From AB-137-C09 sp964645625 (lineage in GTDB: Bacteria > Pseudomonadota > Zetaproteobacteria > Mariprofundales > Mariprofundaceae), in contig CAZYAI010000034.1 in assembly GCA_964645625.1 (NCBI GenBank), positions 1 to 26,525 on the forward strand: DNA of 26,525 nt, in the 5' to 3' direction. The stretch's first letter is position 1. Every line of letters begins with the position of its first letter. The position numbers were made by a program, and so were the translations under genes. Below the pieces are notes generated by a model. The model had not been told where the DNA came from. It did no database searches and worked only from the letters and a program-made list of their open reading frames with translations. Shown piece after piece: positions 1-7,753 of the stretch.

Positions 1-37
1 AGCGAATTCAAAACATGCTGCCTACTTGAGGCTCAGG

Positions 38-148
38 TCATAATGAGAATTGCTGATTTGCGGGGGCTGTAATTGCAGCTTGTGCACTACCAGACATACC
101 GAGCATCAACATAAACGAAGCTAAAATCACCCCGTATAACTTATTCAT
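38..148 (-). CDS. Small secreted peptide, 36 residues
   Basis: This short reading frame starts at an ATG preceded by AGGAG with a 5-base spacer, a good ribosome-binding site. Residues 1-24 form a textbook Sec signal peptide: Lys3, a hydrophobic core (VILASFMLMLGM) and a small-residue cleavage site SAQA before Ala25. Only 12 residues (AITAPANQQFSL) would remain after cleavage. There is no lipobox cysteine, so it is not an entericidin-type lipoprotein. It lies about 105 bases downstream of the DUF4124 gene in the same direction. I do not recognise the family. It could be a genuine small periplasmic peptide, or the start of a longer secreted protein broken by a frameshift, as the 37 bases left in the window do not settle this. 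Confidence 0.5.
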   Translation of the reverse strand: MNKLYGVILASFMLMLGMSGSAQAAITAPANQQFSL

Positions 149-253
149 AAATAACTCCTTAGCTATGAATCTAATCAAAACATTCACCACTATGAGTAAA
201 TGCATATCTGCGCATCCTGAATACTACTTTTATTTTAGTCAACACCACTTTCA

Positions 254-976
254 TTAGGGTACAAACTCAACTAAAACAGTTTCATCACCATTATTGTAGC
301 GAATAAGTGGCGTGATAAGCGGTAATTGACTGACCTGCCAAATGGTTGCTTGCTCGCCTTGGTGTTGTTGTGTGTCAAATAGATAGCCTGCGATATTTAA
401 CGGTTTATTTTGTTTACTTATTGCTGATTGTTGACGCAGATCTAGGGTGAACTCTTCACTGATACCACCTGCAAAAGGTTCTTTATTAGCGTTTAAGAGG
501 GTTCGTTGGCATTTGATGATGTCGTTCTCGACGTGGGTAATTTCATAATGCTCATAATGTGCGAAAAAACCTTTATGCTGCAATAACCACTGCATCCCTT
601 CGCGATAATGAGTGATAGAAAACTTATCGGCATCTTGATGATGAATTGCTTGTAACTCAGGCTCTGCTGTACTGCTTGTTGTTGCCTCTGTCACTGAAGA
701 CTCTGCTGGCGTTGTAGTCACTGCCGCCGTTGGAGCGACAACGGTCACCTGCTGCTGTTGCGCCATCAACTGCGATGGATCAAGCAATGTCATATTAGAA
801 GGCTTACGTTGAGTTTCAAGTCGCTTAGGTTTTGCTGGTGCTTGGTCAATACAGGGCTTATTAGTGTAATTAATCGTACCACGCCCTGTTTTGCATTGAT
901 ACAAGTCAGCCTCGGCAGTCATTGCCCCCAACACCATAAAAAACACAAATAATACAAACGAACGACTGCGCATCAT
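254..976 (-). CDS. Secreted DUF4124-domain protein
   Basis: A 240-residue exported protein. Residues 1-23 are a signal peptide (basic MMRSR, hydrophobic core, TAEA cleavage site). Residues 24-45 carry the DUF4124 signature, starting DLYQCK and ending NKPC, a short periplasmic domain common in proteobacteria and of unknown function, probably disulfide-bonded. A Gln/Thr/Ser-rich linker (about residues 60-110) leads to a C-terminal region without a family I recognise. The start is supported by AAGGAGG ten bases upstream. The first ATG overlaps the stop of the preceding 543-residue gene (ATGATG containing TGA), so the two are translationally coupled. It is probably the periplasmic last product of the GTPase-cyclase operon, but its role there is unknown. 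Confidence 0.75.
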   Translation of the reverse strand: MMRSRSFVLFVFFMVLGAMTAEADLYQCKTGRGTINYTNKPCIDQAPAKPKRLETQRKPSNMTLLDPSQLMAQQQQVTVVAPTAAVTTTPAESSVTEATTSSTAEPELQAIHHQDADKFSITHYREGMQWLLQHKGFFAHYEHYEITHVENDIIKCQRTLLNANKEPFAGGISEEFTLDLRQQSAISKQNKPLNIAGYLFDTQQHQGEQATIWQVSQLPLITPLIRYNNGDETVLVEFVP

Positions 977-2604
977 GCTGGATGATCCTCCTTATCAAAA
1001 AGGCATTGATGAACCACATAATTAACACCACGCTCAAGCATTTTCACAACCGTACACGGGCGTGCTTGCCCTTTAACCGTGCGTAACTCTAATGGCGTAC
1101 CAGGGGAGAGGTCATCACGCGTAGACCATAACCGCAAGGTTTTATCGTCCTCTATTTGCAGCCAGCCATGGAATTTATTGGATGCAGTGGTGGAGAGAAG
1201 ATCACGCAGAACGCGCACGAATATAACTTCACCGCCAAGCACCTTAGCTAAACCAACACTTTTCACTTCATTGGTACTAACACGAAACCATGTACTGCGC
1301 GCCAAACCATTTTCAATCAGATGAGCCTGTGCTTGCCCCGCCAATTCAGCGGCAGCAGGTGTGATTAAAGAAAACGCAACTAAAATACCCACTTCCATCT
1401 TAGGCGCATCATTATCATCACCTTGATGACCAGAGAGTACTTGCTGCGCTCGACGCTCAATGTGCATCTGCTCAATGTAATAGCCACCTTCAGAGACATC
1501 AACGACTTGCCAAATTTTATCTTTACTGGGCATAGGCATGCAATCACCCACATCCAAACTACGCTGCTGGCTATATAAGGATTGTAAACCCTGTTGAATA
1601 TCAGTATCCAGCGCGATGCTACGTTTACCTTTAGGGCGTTGCCGAACAAATTTACGCGGGCGTGTAAACATGACTTCACGCATCATTTCACCCAAGGCAA
1701 TGGCATCGCGCAGGGCATTGGCAACCATCACATAATCACCATACTGCCCCTGCTGCTCTGGTCCAACCTTAGATTTTGCGTGACGCATTTCAGCCAATGC
1801 TTTTTGCGCCAATGGATCAAGGTCAAGAAGGATCACATCCTGTTCAGCTTGTTCGTCATAGCGTAAAGCACGGTGCGGTGTTTCATGCGGTTTAAGTGGA
1901 TCCGTAATCAATGCTAAACCTTGATGTTGAATGCGATCACCCCGACTAAAATAGCTTAGCCGTACAGGCAGACCTGCTTCCATGTGTTTACGCAACTGTG
2001 CAATGGCGGATTTCTGATTATGGGTAGTCATGGCATAGGTATTAACCGTGCGCAACAGCTCATGCACCACATACAGCTGACTAAGACGTACAAACCATAT
2101 ATTACTCGGCAACTGGTGTTTACGGAAAATGGTGACCACCGTATGAATATAGGACAATGCGCGACGTACCGCAACATGGGAAATGGGTCGATACTGTGCC
2201 AAGGTACGTTGTAAATCACTGACGATGAGACGATAAGCAATCGCCGTTAATTCTACCAAGGCTTCGGCAAAAAGAGGATTCTTGGCCGCTTTTTCTGCCA
2301 CAGGGCTAATCACCTTATCATAGCTTTCTAGCAAGTTGGGCACGCCGATTTCTTGCAACAGGTTGATGTATTGCCCCAAGGTATCAATCACACGCAGACG
2401 ATGTGAAAATGGCACACTGGCATCGCCATTCATCTCTTTAAGGTAACTTTGCACCATCATGCGCAAGTTTTTTTCTTGCTCTGGATCGGGGTGACTTTTA
2501 TACTCAAACAGCGCATCTTTGATGCCCTCAAAGGGTTTGGATATAAGGTCACCAAGCTTCATTTGCCCAATATCCCAAACGGATGTGAACTTATTAACGT
2601 CCAT
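973..2604 (-). CDS. Hypothetical protein with PilZ-like motif
   Basis: A 543-residue soluble protein with no signal peptide or membrane segment. Residues 40-310 look mostly helical. The C-terminal half contains WQVVDVSEGG at 365-374, which matches the second PilZ signature ([DN]xSxxG). A basic stretch (KFVRQRPKGKR, 318-328) lies upstream where the PilZ RxxxR motif would be, but the exact RxxxR spacing is missing. PilZ domains bind cyclic di-GMP, and degenerate ones act as protein adaptors; a c-di-GMP role here is inference. The start ATG has AGGG six bases upstream and lies 8 bases after the cyclase stop; the 3' end overlaps the DUF4124 gene. It is therefore part of one transcription unit with the GTPase and cyclase. 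Confidence 0.6.
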   Translation of the reverse strand: MDVNKFTSVWDIGQMKLGDLISKPFEGIKDALFEYKSHPDPEQEKNLRMMVQSYLKEMNGDASVPFSHRLRVIDTLGQYINLLQEIGVPNLLESYDKVISPVAEKAAKNPLFAEALVELTAIAYRLIVSDLQRTLAQYRPISHVAVRRALSYIHTVVTIFRKHQLPSNIWFVRLSQLYVVHELLRTVNTYAMTTHNQKSAIAQLRKHMEAGLPVRLSYFSRGDRIQHQGLALITDPLKPHETPHRALRYDEQAEQDVILLDLDPLAQKALAEMRHAKSKVGPEQQGQYGDYVMVANALRDAIALGEMMREVMFTRPRKFVRQRPKGKRSIALDTDIQQGLQSLYSQQRSLDVGDCMPMPSKDKIWQVVDVSEGGYYIEQMHIERRAQQVLSGHQGDDNDAPKMEVGILVAFSLITPAAAELAGQAQAHLIENGLARSTWFRVSTNEVKSVGLAKVLGGEVIFVRVLRDLLSTTASNKFHGWLQIEDDKTLRLWSTRDDLSPGTPLELRTVKGQARPCTVVKMLERGVNYVVHQCLFDKEDHPA

Positions 2605-2612
2605 TGAATACC

Positions 2613-3665
2613 CTATCGATCACAACTTGTTCCCTCGTCTGGAAGTGACACATCATTACGCCAAGCTTGCATATCACCAATGCCTTTAAGGGTTAATTGC
2701 ACTGTAGTAAAACATTGGTTTTTGCGGTCACATAGGGCTTGGTAGGTCGGGTCATCCAACAAGATACTACCACCTGGGGCTTGTGATTCTAACCTAGCTG
2801 CCAAATTCACATGGCGACCAAACGCTGTGAATGCGCGTCGCTGATGCGTACCAACCACACCAGTAACGGCTTCACCTGAAGCAATACCAATGCCAATTTG
2901 CATAGCTTCTAAACCCTCGCTTTCACGTGCTTGGTTGTGTTTGGCTACCCGCTCCATCATTGCCATGGCAGCATCATAGGCTGCTTGCTCACAATGACGG
3001 TGATGTTCGCTCACACCAAACACCGTCATTGCACCATCGCCTGTGATTTTATCGACAATCCCTTGGTGATGTAAAACTTCATCAAGAATAATATCTAGGT
3101 ATTCGTTAATGGTTGTCATGACCACTTGAGCATCATGTGATTCATTAAACACAGTAAAATTACGCACATCAATAAACATCGTCGTAATGTGTTGGCGTAC
3201 GCCTTCAGCTTTAAGACTGTAGCTACCAGCATGAACCTTATCAACCACAGGCTGACCAACATGACGCTCTAAAATTTGTTGGCTGCGACTGTATTCCAAA
3301 TGTAGGCTATTGGTTGCTTGCTGCATTCTTTGTAAGCGTCGGGTAATACTGGTAACATCACTGAACATCACCCAGCAACCATCATGTTGAATAATATCAA
3401 TATCGAAATAACGTTCATCATCGGCTTCTACTTGGCTAAGACGGAAATCATCTGGCATCGGGAAGAAGCCCAGCAGCACAGGGTTAAGTGTATCCGCCGA
3501 ATCACCAATAGCAGGACTATGATCGCAGTAAGCAGACCAGTCACCACCTATTTCGGCGATACATTCACCACTTTCATCCAATCGCACCCATGCTGGGCGC
3601 ATGTCTTTGAGGTGCATATCAGCCAAGTAATTAACGAGATGTTCAGGAAGGTTTGCAAAAGGCAT
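2613..3665 (-). CDS. Class III adenylate/guanylate cyclase with N-terminal PAS-like region
   Basis: A 350-residue nucleotide cyclase that would convert ATP (or GTP) to the cyclic monophosphate. Residues 20-115 resemble a PAS-like sensor, and residues 110-135 look helical and linker-like. The catalytic domain spans about 155-335. Both metal-binding aspartates are visible: Asp166 in FIDVRNFT and Asp210 in KITGDG. Lys206 is the purine-contacting lysine. FTAFGRHVNLAARLE (279-293) supplies Asn287 and Arg291, the transition-state pair. Thr280 sits where adenylate cyclases carry Asp or Thr, which favours ATP. No membrane segment is present, so it is probably cytoplasmic. Its ATG overlaps the GTPase stop by one base (TGATG), giving tight coupling; a control link between the GTPase and this cyclase is inferred from that. 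Confidence 0.88.
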   Translation of the reverse strand: MPFANLPEHLVNYLADMHLKDMRPAWVRLDESGECIAEIGGDWSAYCDHSPAIGDSADTLNPVLLGFFPMPDDFRLSQVEADDERYFDIDIIQHDGCWVMFSDVTSITRRLQRMQQATNSLHLEYSRSQQILERHVGQPVVDKVHAGSYSLKAEGVRQHITTMFIDVRNFTVFNESHDAQVVMTTINEYLDIILDEVLHHQGIVDKITGDGAMTVFGVSEHHRHCEQAAYDAAMAMMERVAKHNQARESEGLEAMQIGIGIASGEAVTGVVGTHQRRAFTAFGRHVNLAARLESQAPGGSILLDDPTYQALCDRKNQCFTTVQLTLKGIGDMQAWRNDVSLPDEGTSCDR

Positions 3666-4162
3666 CAGTCAGCAACCATCAATCCTGCCAGTGTATGAAA
3701 GGCAGTTTCAACATGTTCCCCCGTTTTGGCACTACTCAGGTATACAGGACGAGTTCCTCCTTGTAATGCTGCCAACATATCCTCAGTGACTGCCCATTGA
3801 TCGCTTAAATCATGTTTATTGATCAGCAATATCGATGGCACATCGCCTACGGTATCTTGCAGGCGTTTGAGTAAAACTTCTGTGGTTTCTAAGGTTTGTG
3901 GGCGCGTACCATCGGCAACGAGAATCGCCCCTGAAGTACCGCGCAGGTAACTGCTTGCGACTTTACGGTTATCTTCTTCACCATAAATATCCCAAAGCAT
4001 CATATTGACGTGGCGACCATCAACATCAACACCTTTACGATCGACCTTAACACCCATTGTTGAAAGGTATTGATCAGAAAAACGGCTGTGTACAAAGCGC
4101 GCCACCAAACTGGTCTTCCCCACACCAAAGCCGCCTAACATACAAACCTTTTTTTGAATCAT
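3665..4162 (-). CDS. Ras/Rab-like small GTPase
   Basis: A 165-residue single-domain GTPase. All the G motifs are readable: G1 GGFGVGKTS (10-18), a candidate switch I Thr in YLSTMG (32-37), G3 DIYGEE (58-63), G4 NKHD (115-118) and G5 SSAKTG (143-148). The G3 motif is DxxGE rather than DxxGQ, so the usual catalytic glutamine (Ras Gln61) is Glu62. This predicts slow or unusual hydrolysis, or help from a partner. I chose the ATG at 4162 because the P-loop then begins at residue 10 and AAGGA lies about ten bases upstream; in-frame extension to 4240 adds sequence atypical for the fold. It has no lipidation motif. It is coupled to the cyclase and follows the OmpA-like membrane protein. No separate MglB-type GAP gene is present. 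Confidence 0.9.
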   Translation of the reverse strand: MIQKKVCMLGGFGVGKTSLVARFVHSRFSDQYLSTMGVKVDRKGVDVDGRHVNMMLWDIYGEEDNRKVASSYLRGTSGAILVADGTRPQTLETTEVLLKRLQDTVGDVPSILLINKHDLSDQWAVTEDMLAALQGGTRPVYLSSAKTGEHVETAFHTLAGLMVAD

Positions 4163-4268
4163 GATATTCTTTTCCTTTCCCTCAGAGTCCATCCAAAAAC
4201 AGAAGAACCTACTGCGGAATTCCTCTAACGAGCATGGCAATTATATTGTGCGTATCACATATTCCATG

Positions 4269-6722
4269 TTAACGTAATAAATTAAAAGCTACGCCCCAAC
4301 GGTCATCGCGTACGATCTGCGTTTTTTCTATAACGGCAGAGGGTTTAACACCTTGCAAGCGCAATAGATCACGCACCGTTACTGCTCGTTGCTGCGCGAT
4401 GTAGTCTGCTCGCTCTCCATACAGCGATGACATGCCAACAATTTGCAAGCGTGAATTGTGAATCAGCTTCGTTGCTTTGGCAAATAACTGGGCAACACGC
4501 TGCGCTTTTTGTTGCTCGATACCGCTCACAATTTTGCCTGTACCTGGTTGGAAAGCAATATGAATACTTTGCAACTCTGATTGGATGTTTGCCCACAAAA
4601 CAGCAGGGTCAATCAGTTGACGATCGTCATAAATGCTTACGCCACGTATGCTAGGTGCGAGTTTGCGGGCGCGTTCAATCCATCGTGTAGAAGCCCTGCC
4701 ACCAGCATATAAACGACCGCCCCGATAATCCAACGATACGCTGGACGGCGGTGAAAGTTTCTTTTTAGCAAGGCGCAGCACACGATCACGATCAAAAGGA
4801 TCAATCACACCACTATCATCATAACGTTGTACATATTTCACACGTTTCACTTGTTTCCGTGCTTGTTGAATCCAACGCTTATCAGCTTCACCTCGTGCAC
4901 TGAGCAGCAATGCATCAGACACAGAAAGCACCACACTTTTGGGTGGTTTTAATTGTGCATACGCCTGTTGTTGTACATATGCAGGCGAATCAACCAGTTG
5001 CAAATGACGGTGGTTGTAGGATGCAAGATAGGGAATAGCCGTAACGGCTTCCCGTGCTGATTGCGCCCACGCGCTGAGCACCTTACCACGCGCGAATAAC
5101 ACCCGATTCTGATCCACACTAAGTTGCACCGACGACGGTGGTTGCAACAAAGACTCAGCTTGCGCCAACAAGTAAGCAGGGCTATCAACAACAATAACAG
5201 CAGAATCATCATAATTGCTTAACTCGGTAATCGTTTTGGCAGCTTTTTGGGCAGATGTTTGCCACGCCTGTAGTGCTTCACCTTGAGCGGTTAGGTCAGT
5301 ACCATTAAGCGTTAATTGTATTGATGCAGGTGGCTTTAACAATCGTTGAACCTTATCTTCTAGCGGTTCTAGATCCATGTTGCGCAACTGAATATCAGTC
5401 TGCAATACACCAGGAACCATCAATGCGCGTTCAGCCACCGCTTCAATCCACGGCTCATGCGCAGCCCCCCGCAACACTAAAGTACCACTCTCAAAACGTA
5501 ATGCAGTTTCCGCTACAGGCTTTAATAAATGTATTGCTCGTTTAAGCACAATAGCATCTTCAAGTGAGTAATAGGGTCGCCAATGCATCTCAATGTTTTT
5601 TAAGGGCAGGTGCTTGGGAATAAGTGTTAATGGTTCTTCAGCCAACGGGTCTAACAAACCATGCACCACGAAGTGCCCATGTTCCTTGCCCTCATGCAAC
5701 ACGGCAACGCCAGCCGTTTGGCGCAGTTGTTGAATATAGCTGCCCCATAAATGTTTTTGATAGCCTGACCACCCCCACCAACCAAGCACAGGGATGACAA
5801 CAGCCATAATCATCATCAATGCGCGAATAGGCTTGCGTTTGCGTTCTTCTTTGATTTTATAATCTGCCACCATCAGGTCGCGTAGCATGTCTTTGATACC
5901 AACAAACAAGCTGGTATCCCCGTTGAACGTCGCAAGATTATGGGCATATTCTTTTTGCACATCCTCTAAGTGCTCATCGATCATACGGTACAGTTCTTGT
6001 GGAATATTACCGCGACACACAACAGCTAGGGTAACATGTGGACTTTGCCCGATCAGCACCTCTAATTCACCCATGCCAAGGTTATCAATTTCATCCTTGT
6101 CATCGCCCGCAAAGGAATCGCGCACAAAATCACGCACCGCAGTCAACATAGAGGAAACCAGATCAGCATCCTCCTCCATACGCGCATCAACCGCCAAGTG
6201 CGTAATCAGCAAGCCACTTTCGCGATGAATCACAAACACCTGTTCCACCCGATATTCAAGGGTATGCAACATCACCACTTCAGCAAAGCTTTTATCTGAC
6301 TTTTTGGCTTCCCAACGCCAGCGTAAACCTTGAATGGAAAAGGAGTTTTCCAAGGCTTGATTCATCGATTGCAACATCGAATTCAAAGTGTGGTTAATCG
6401 ACTTGCGAATAGCCGGCCCCATGATGGGGAATAGCGCTTCAGACAGCGGCTTAGGGTTGTTCAGCACAGATTCTTGAATGGATTGTTCCATCACGGGCTG
6501 TAGCGAACGTTGTAAGTTTTTATCTTGTGAAATACGCAAACGAATCGCTTCAGGCAAGGAGCGCGCAACATCCTCGACTGTAGCAACAGGGTGAGCAGCT
6601 TCGCTGATATGCTGCTCAAGTTCAACGATTTTTTCTTTTTCTGGTCCGACGATGAGTTCACGCAAAGCTTGCATGACATCGTCTTCGGGGAGAATGTCAG
6701 GGGGTGATTGTTTATCTTCCAT
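4269..6722 (-). CDS. One-pass membrane protein with periplasmic tandem repeats and OmpA-like C-terminus
   Basis: An 817-residue protein. Residues 1-298 are charged and lack a signal peptide. A single membrane segment spans about 299-318 (ALMMIMAVVIPVLGWWGW), preceded by KEERKRKPIR, so the N-terminus should be cytoplasmic. Residues 399-700 hold five repeats of 62-65 residues resembling BON domains. Residues 718-817 are OmpA-like (QIVGMSSLYGERAD, then QQRAVTVRDLL). Arg779 of the peptidoglycan-binding site is kept, but the usual Asp of GHTD is replaced by Ser. Residues about 155-290 contain VFVIHRESGLLITHL, MLTAVRDFVRDSF and VTLAVVCRG, which suggests a roadblock/longin-type sensor (inference). 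It precedes the GTPase by 106 bases and may anchor a GTPase complex to the cell wall. Confidence 0.78.
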   Translation of the reverse strand: MEDKQSPPDILPEDDVMQALRELIVGPEKEKIVELEQHISEAAHPVATVEDVARSLPEAIRLRISQDKNLQRSLQPVMEQSIQESVLNNPKPLSEALFPIMGPAIRKSINHTLNSMLQSMNQALENSFSIQGLRWRWEAKKSDKSFAEVVMLHTLEYRVEQVFVIHRESGLLITHLAVDARMEEDADLVSSMLTAVRDFVRDSFAGDDKDEIDNLGMGELEVLIGQSPHVTLAVVCRGNIPQELYRMIDEHLEDVQKEYAHNLATFNGDTSLFVGIKDMLRDLMVADYKIKEERKRKPIRALMMIMAVVIPVLGWWGWSGYQKHLWGSYIQQLRQTAGVAVLHEGKEHGHFVVHGLLDPLAEEPLTLIPKHLPLKNIEMHWRPYYSLEDAIVLKRAIHLLKPVAETALRFESGTLVLRGAAHEPWIEAVAERALMVPGVLQTDIQLRNMDLEPLEDKVQRLLKPPASIQLTLNGTDLTAQGEALQAWQTSAQKAAKTITELSNYDDSAVIVVDSPAYLLAQAESLLQPPSSVQLSVDQNRVLFARGKVLSAWAQSAREAVTAIPYLASYNHRHLQLVDSPAYVQQQAYAQLKPPKSVVLSVSDALLLSARGEADKRWIQQARKQVKRVKYVQRYDDSGVIDPFDRDRVLRLAKKKLSPPSSVSLDYRGGRLYAGGRASTRWIERARKLAPSIRGVSIYDDRQLIDPAVLWANIQSELQSIHIAFQPGTGKIVSGIEQQKAQRVAQLFAKATKLIHNSRLQIVGMSSLYGERADYIAQQRAVTVRDLLRLQGVKPSAVIEKTQIVRDDRWGVAFNLLR
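4623..5528 (-). repeat. Five degenerate in-frame repeats of 62-65 codons
   Basis: Within the OmpA-like protein, segments begin at residues about 399 (LLKPVAE), 461 (LLKPPAS), 525 (LLQPPSS), 590 (QLKPPKS) and 655 (KLSPPSS). Each then follows the pattern SVxL, a short gap, LxAxG, W about ten residues on, Ala-rich helix, Val and a Y(D/N)(D/H) turn. The first copy lacks the PP. The pattern resembles BON domains in length and in the small conserved glycine. DNA identity between copies is low, so these are old protein repeats rather than recent duplications. Confidence 0.75.
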
Positions 6723-6820
6723 GATGTCCGCTTAGGGGGTCAGTACCGCTATGCAGCACTAGCCTAAATGATTCATAAATCGTTGTGATGATTGCGTAGA
6801 ACCTTTGTTTGCAACGGGTG

Positions 6821-6865
6821 CCTTGTCGGGAGCTGCGTACCAGTGGATACGCTCGACTGACAAGG
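6821..6865. other. Imperfect stem-loop in the 211-base gap before the OmpA-like gene
   Basis: The gap 6723-6933 holds no convincing gene. Inside it CCTTGTC (6821-6827) pairs with GACAAGG (6859-6865), and an inner GCGTA (6835-6839) pairs with TACGC (6848-6852) around an eight-base loop. There is no U-tract on either side, so it is not a classical terminator. It would form part of the 5' leader of the OmpA-like gene if the mRNA runs through from the coiled-coil gene, and could be an RNA structure or a protein site. Confidence 0.35.
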
Positions 6866-6933
6866 TGTTCGTTGCGGGCAAAGGGGCAAGCAAGGGCATG
6901 ACAGTATTTATGAAATATTCAGGCTGGATTGCG

Positions 6934-7653
6934 TTATTGAAACAGGTCATCGCCAGGTAATTCAAAGTCTTCGTTTAAACGCAGCGCCATTTCAGTAAAC
7001 ATCGCAGCCAAGGCTTTACGGTCTGTTTTATCATCGCGCAACTCAGTATTATGACGCTCCATCAACTCAAGCATACTACTGCGAATATGCTGCAATTCAT
7101 CGCGTAATGATTTGGATTGTTCCAATAAACCTTCGCGCAAAGCACTTTGACCATGACTCATCTCATCATGCAAAGAACGGGACTGTTCAGTTAAAGCTTC
7201 ACGTAGATGGTTTGTCGATTTATTAAACTTATCATCCAAAGCAGCACTGCGTTTTTCAGCCGTGTTAGATACCTTCTCTAAACTGCGCAATAACTTTTCT
7301 TCTGTTGCATTACGCCGTTGTTCACTCTCTTCGGCGAGCTTTTCGATACCTTTGCTAAGCTTCTTCTGCATAGACTCTTGCTCAGAACGCCCTGTTTCAA
7401 CCTGTTTATGCAACTCACCCAATTCCTGTTTAAGGAATGATTCCAAAGAGTTCAGGCGATTACTCAGTTCATTGCGCACGGCAGCATTTTCGTGATTGAT
7501 ACGTTCTTCCATGCGGATAAAACGTTTTTCATAGTCACGCATTTGCGCACCAAACAGCAGCTGACGAATTTTATCTACATTATTGGGATCCATGCTTTTG
7601 TTCGTCATTGCTTCCTGTTTGACTTCTGATTCTTGTTGTTCTGCTTGCCCCAT
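6934..7653 (-). CDS. Coiled-coil protein of the GTPase cluster
   Basis: A 239-residue, highly charged protein that is almost entirely predicted coiled coil from about residue 38 to 205. No signal peptide or membrane segment is visible, so it is cytoplasmic. The segment LLFGAQMRDYEKRF (32-45) before the coil looks like a conserved head. A 22-residue repeat is visible: LREALTEQSRSLHDEM (150-165) and LREGLLEQSKSLRDEL (172-187). The C-terminus ends acidic (ELPGDDLFQ). I chose the ATG at 7653 because AAAGGAG lies 8 bases upstream; the GTG nine bases earlier falls inside that site. It lies between pilX (100-base gap) and the OmpA-like gene and could be a scaffold for the GTPase module. No enzymatic motif was found. 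Confidence 0.7.
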   Translation of the reverse strand: MGQAEQQESEVKQEAMTNKSMDPNNVDKIRQLLFGAQMRDYEKRFIRMEERINHENAAVRNELSNRLNSLESFLKQELGELHKQVETGRSEQESMQKKLSKGIEKLAEESEQRRNATEEKLLRSLEKVSNTAEKRSAALDDKFNKSTNHLREALTEQSRSLHDEMSHGQSALREGLLEQSKSLRDELQHIRSSMLELMERHNTELRDDKTDRKALAAMFTEMALRLNEDFELPGDDLFQ

Positions 7654-7753
7654 CGTACCCACTCCTTTGTTATATTAGATAGCATTCAAACCGATGCTAC
7701 AACGACGCTAACTGCTCAGGTCACCTGCTATTATTGGACTTCATTCCCGGAAG

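Noticed and set aside
4163..4240. An upstream extension of the GTPase by 26 residues.
   Set aside because: The extra residues do not belong to the fold and a good ribosome-binding site lies before the inner ATG at 4162.
6759..6965. A 68-codon frame on the minus strand between the coiled-coil and OmpA-like genes.
   Set aside because: It begins with TTG inside the coiled-coil gene, has no ribosome-binding site, no recognisable domain, and covers a stem-loop.
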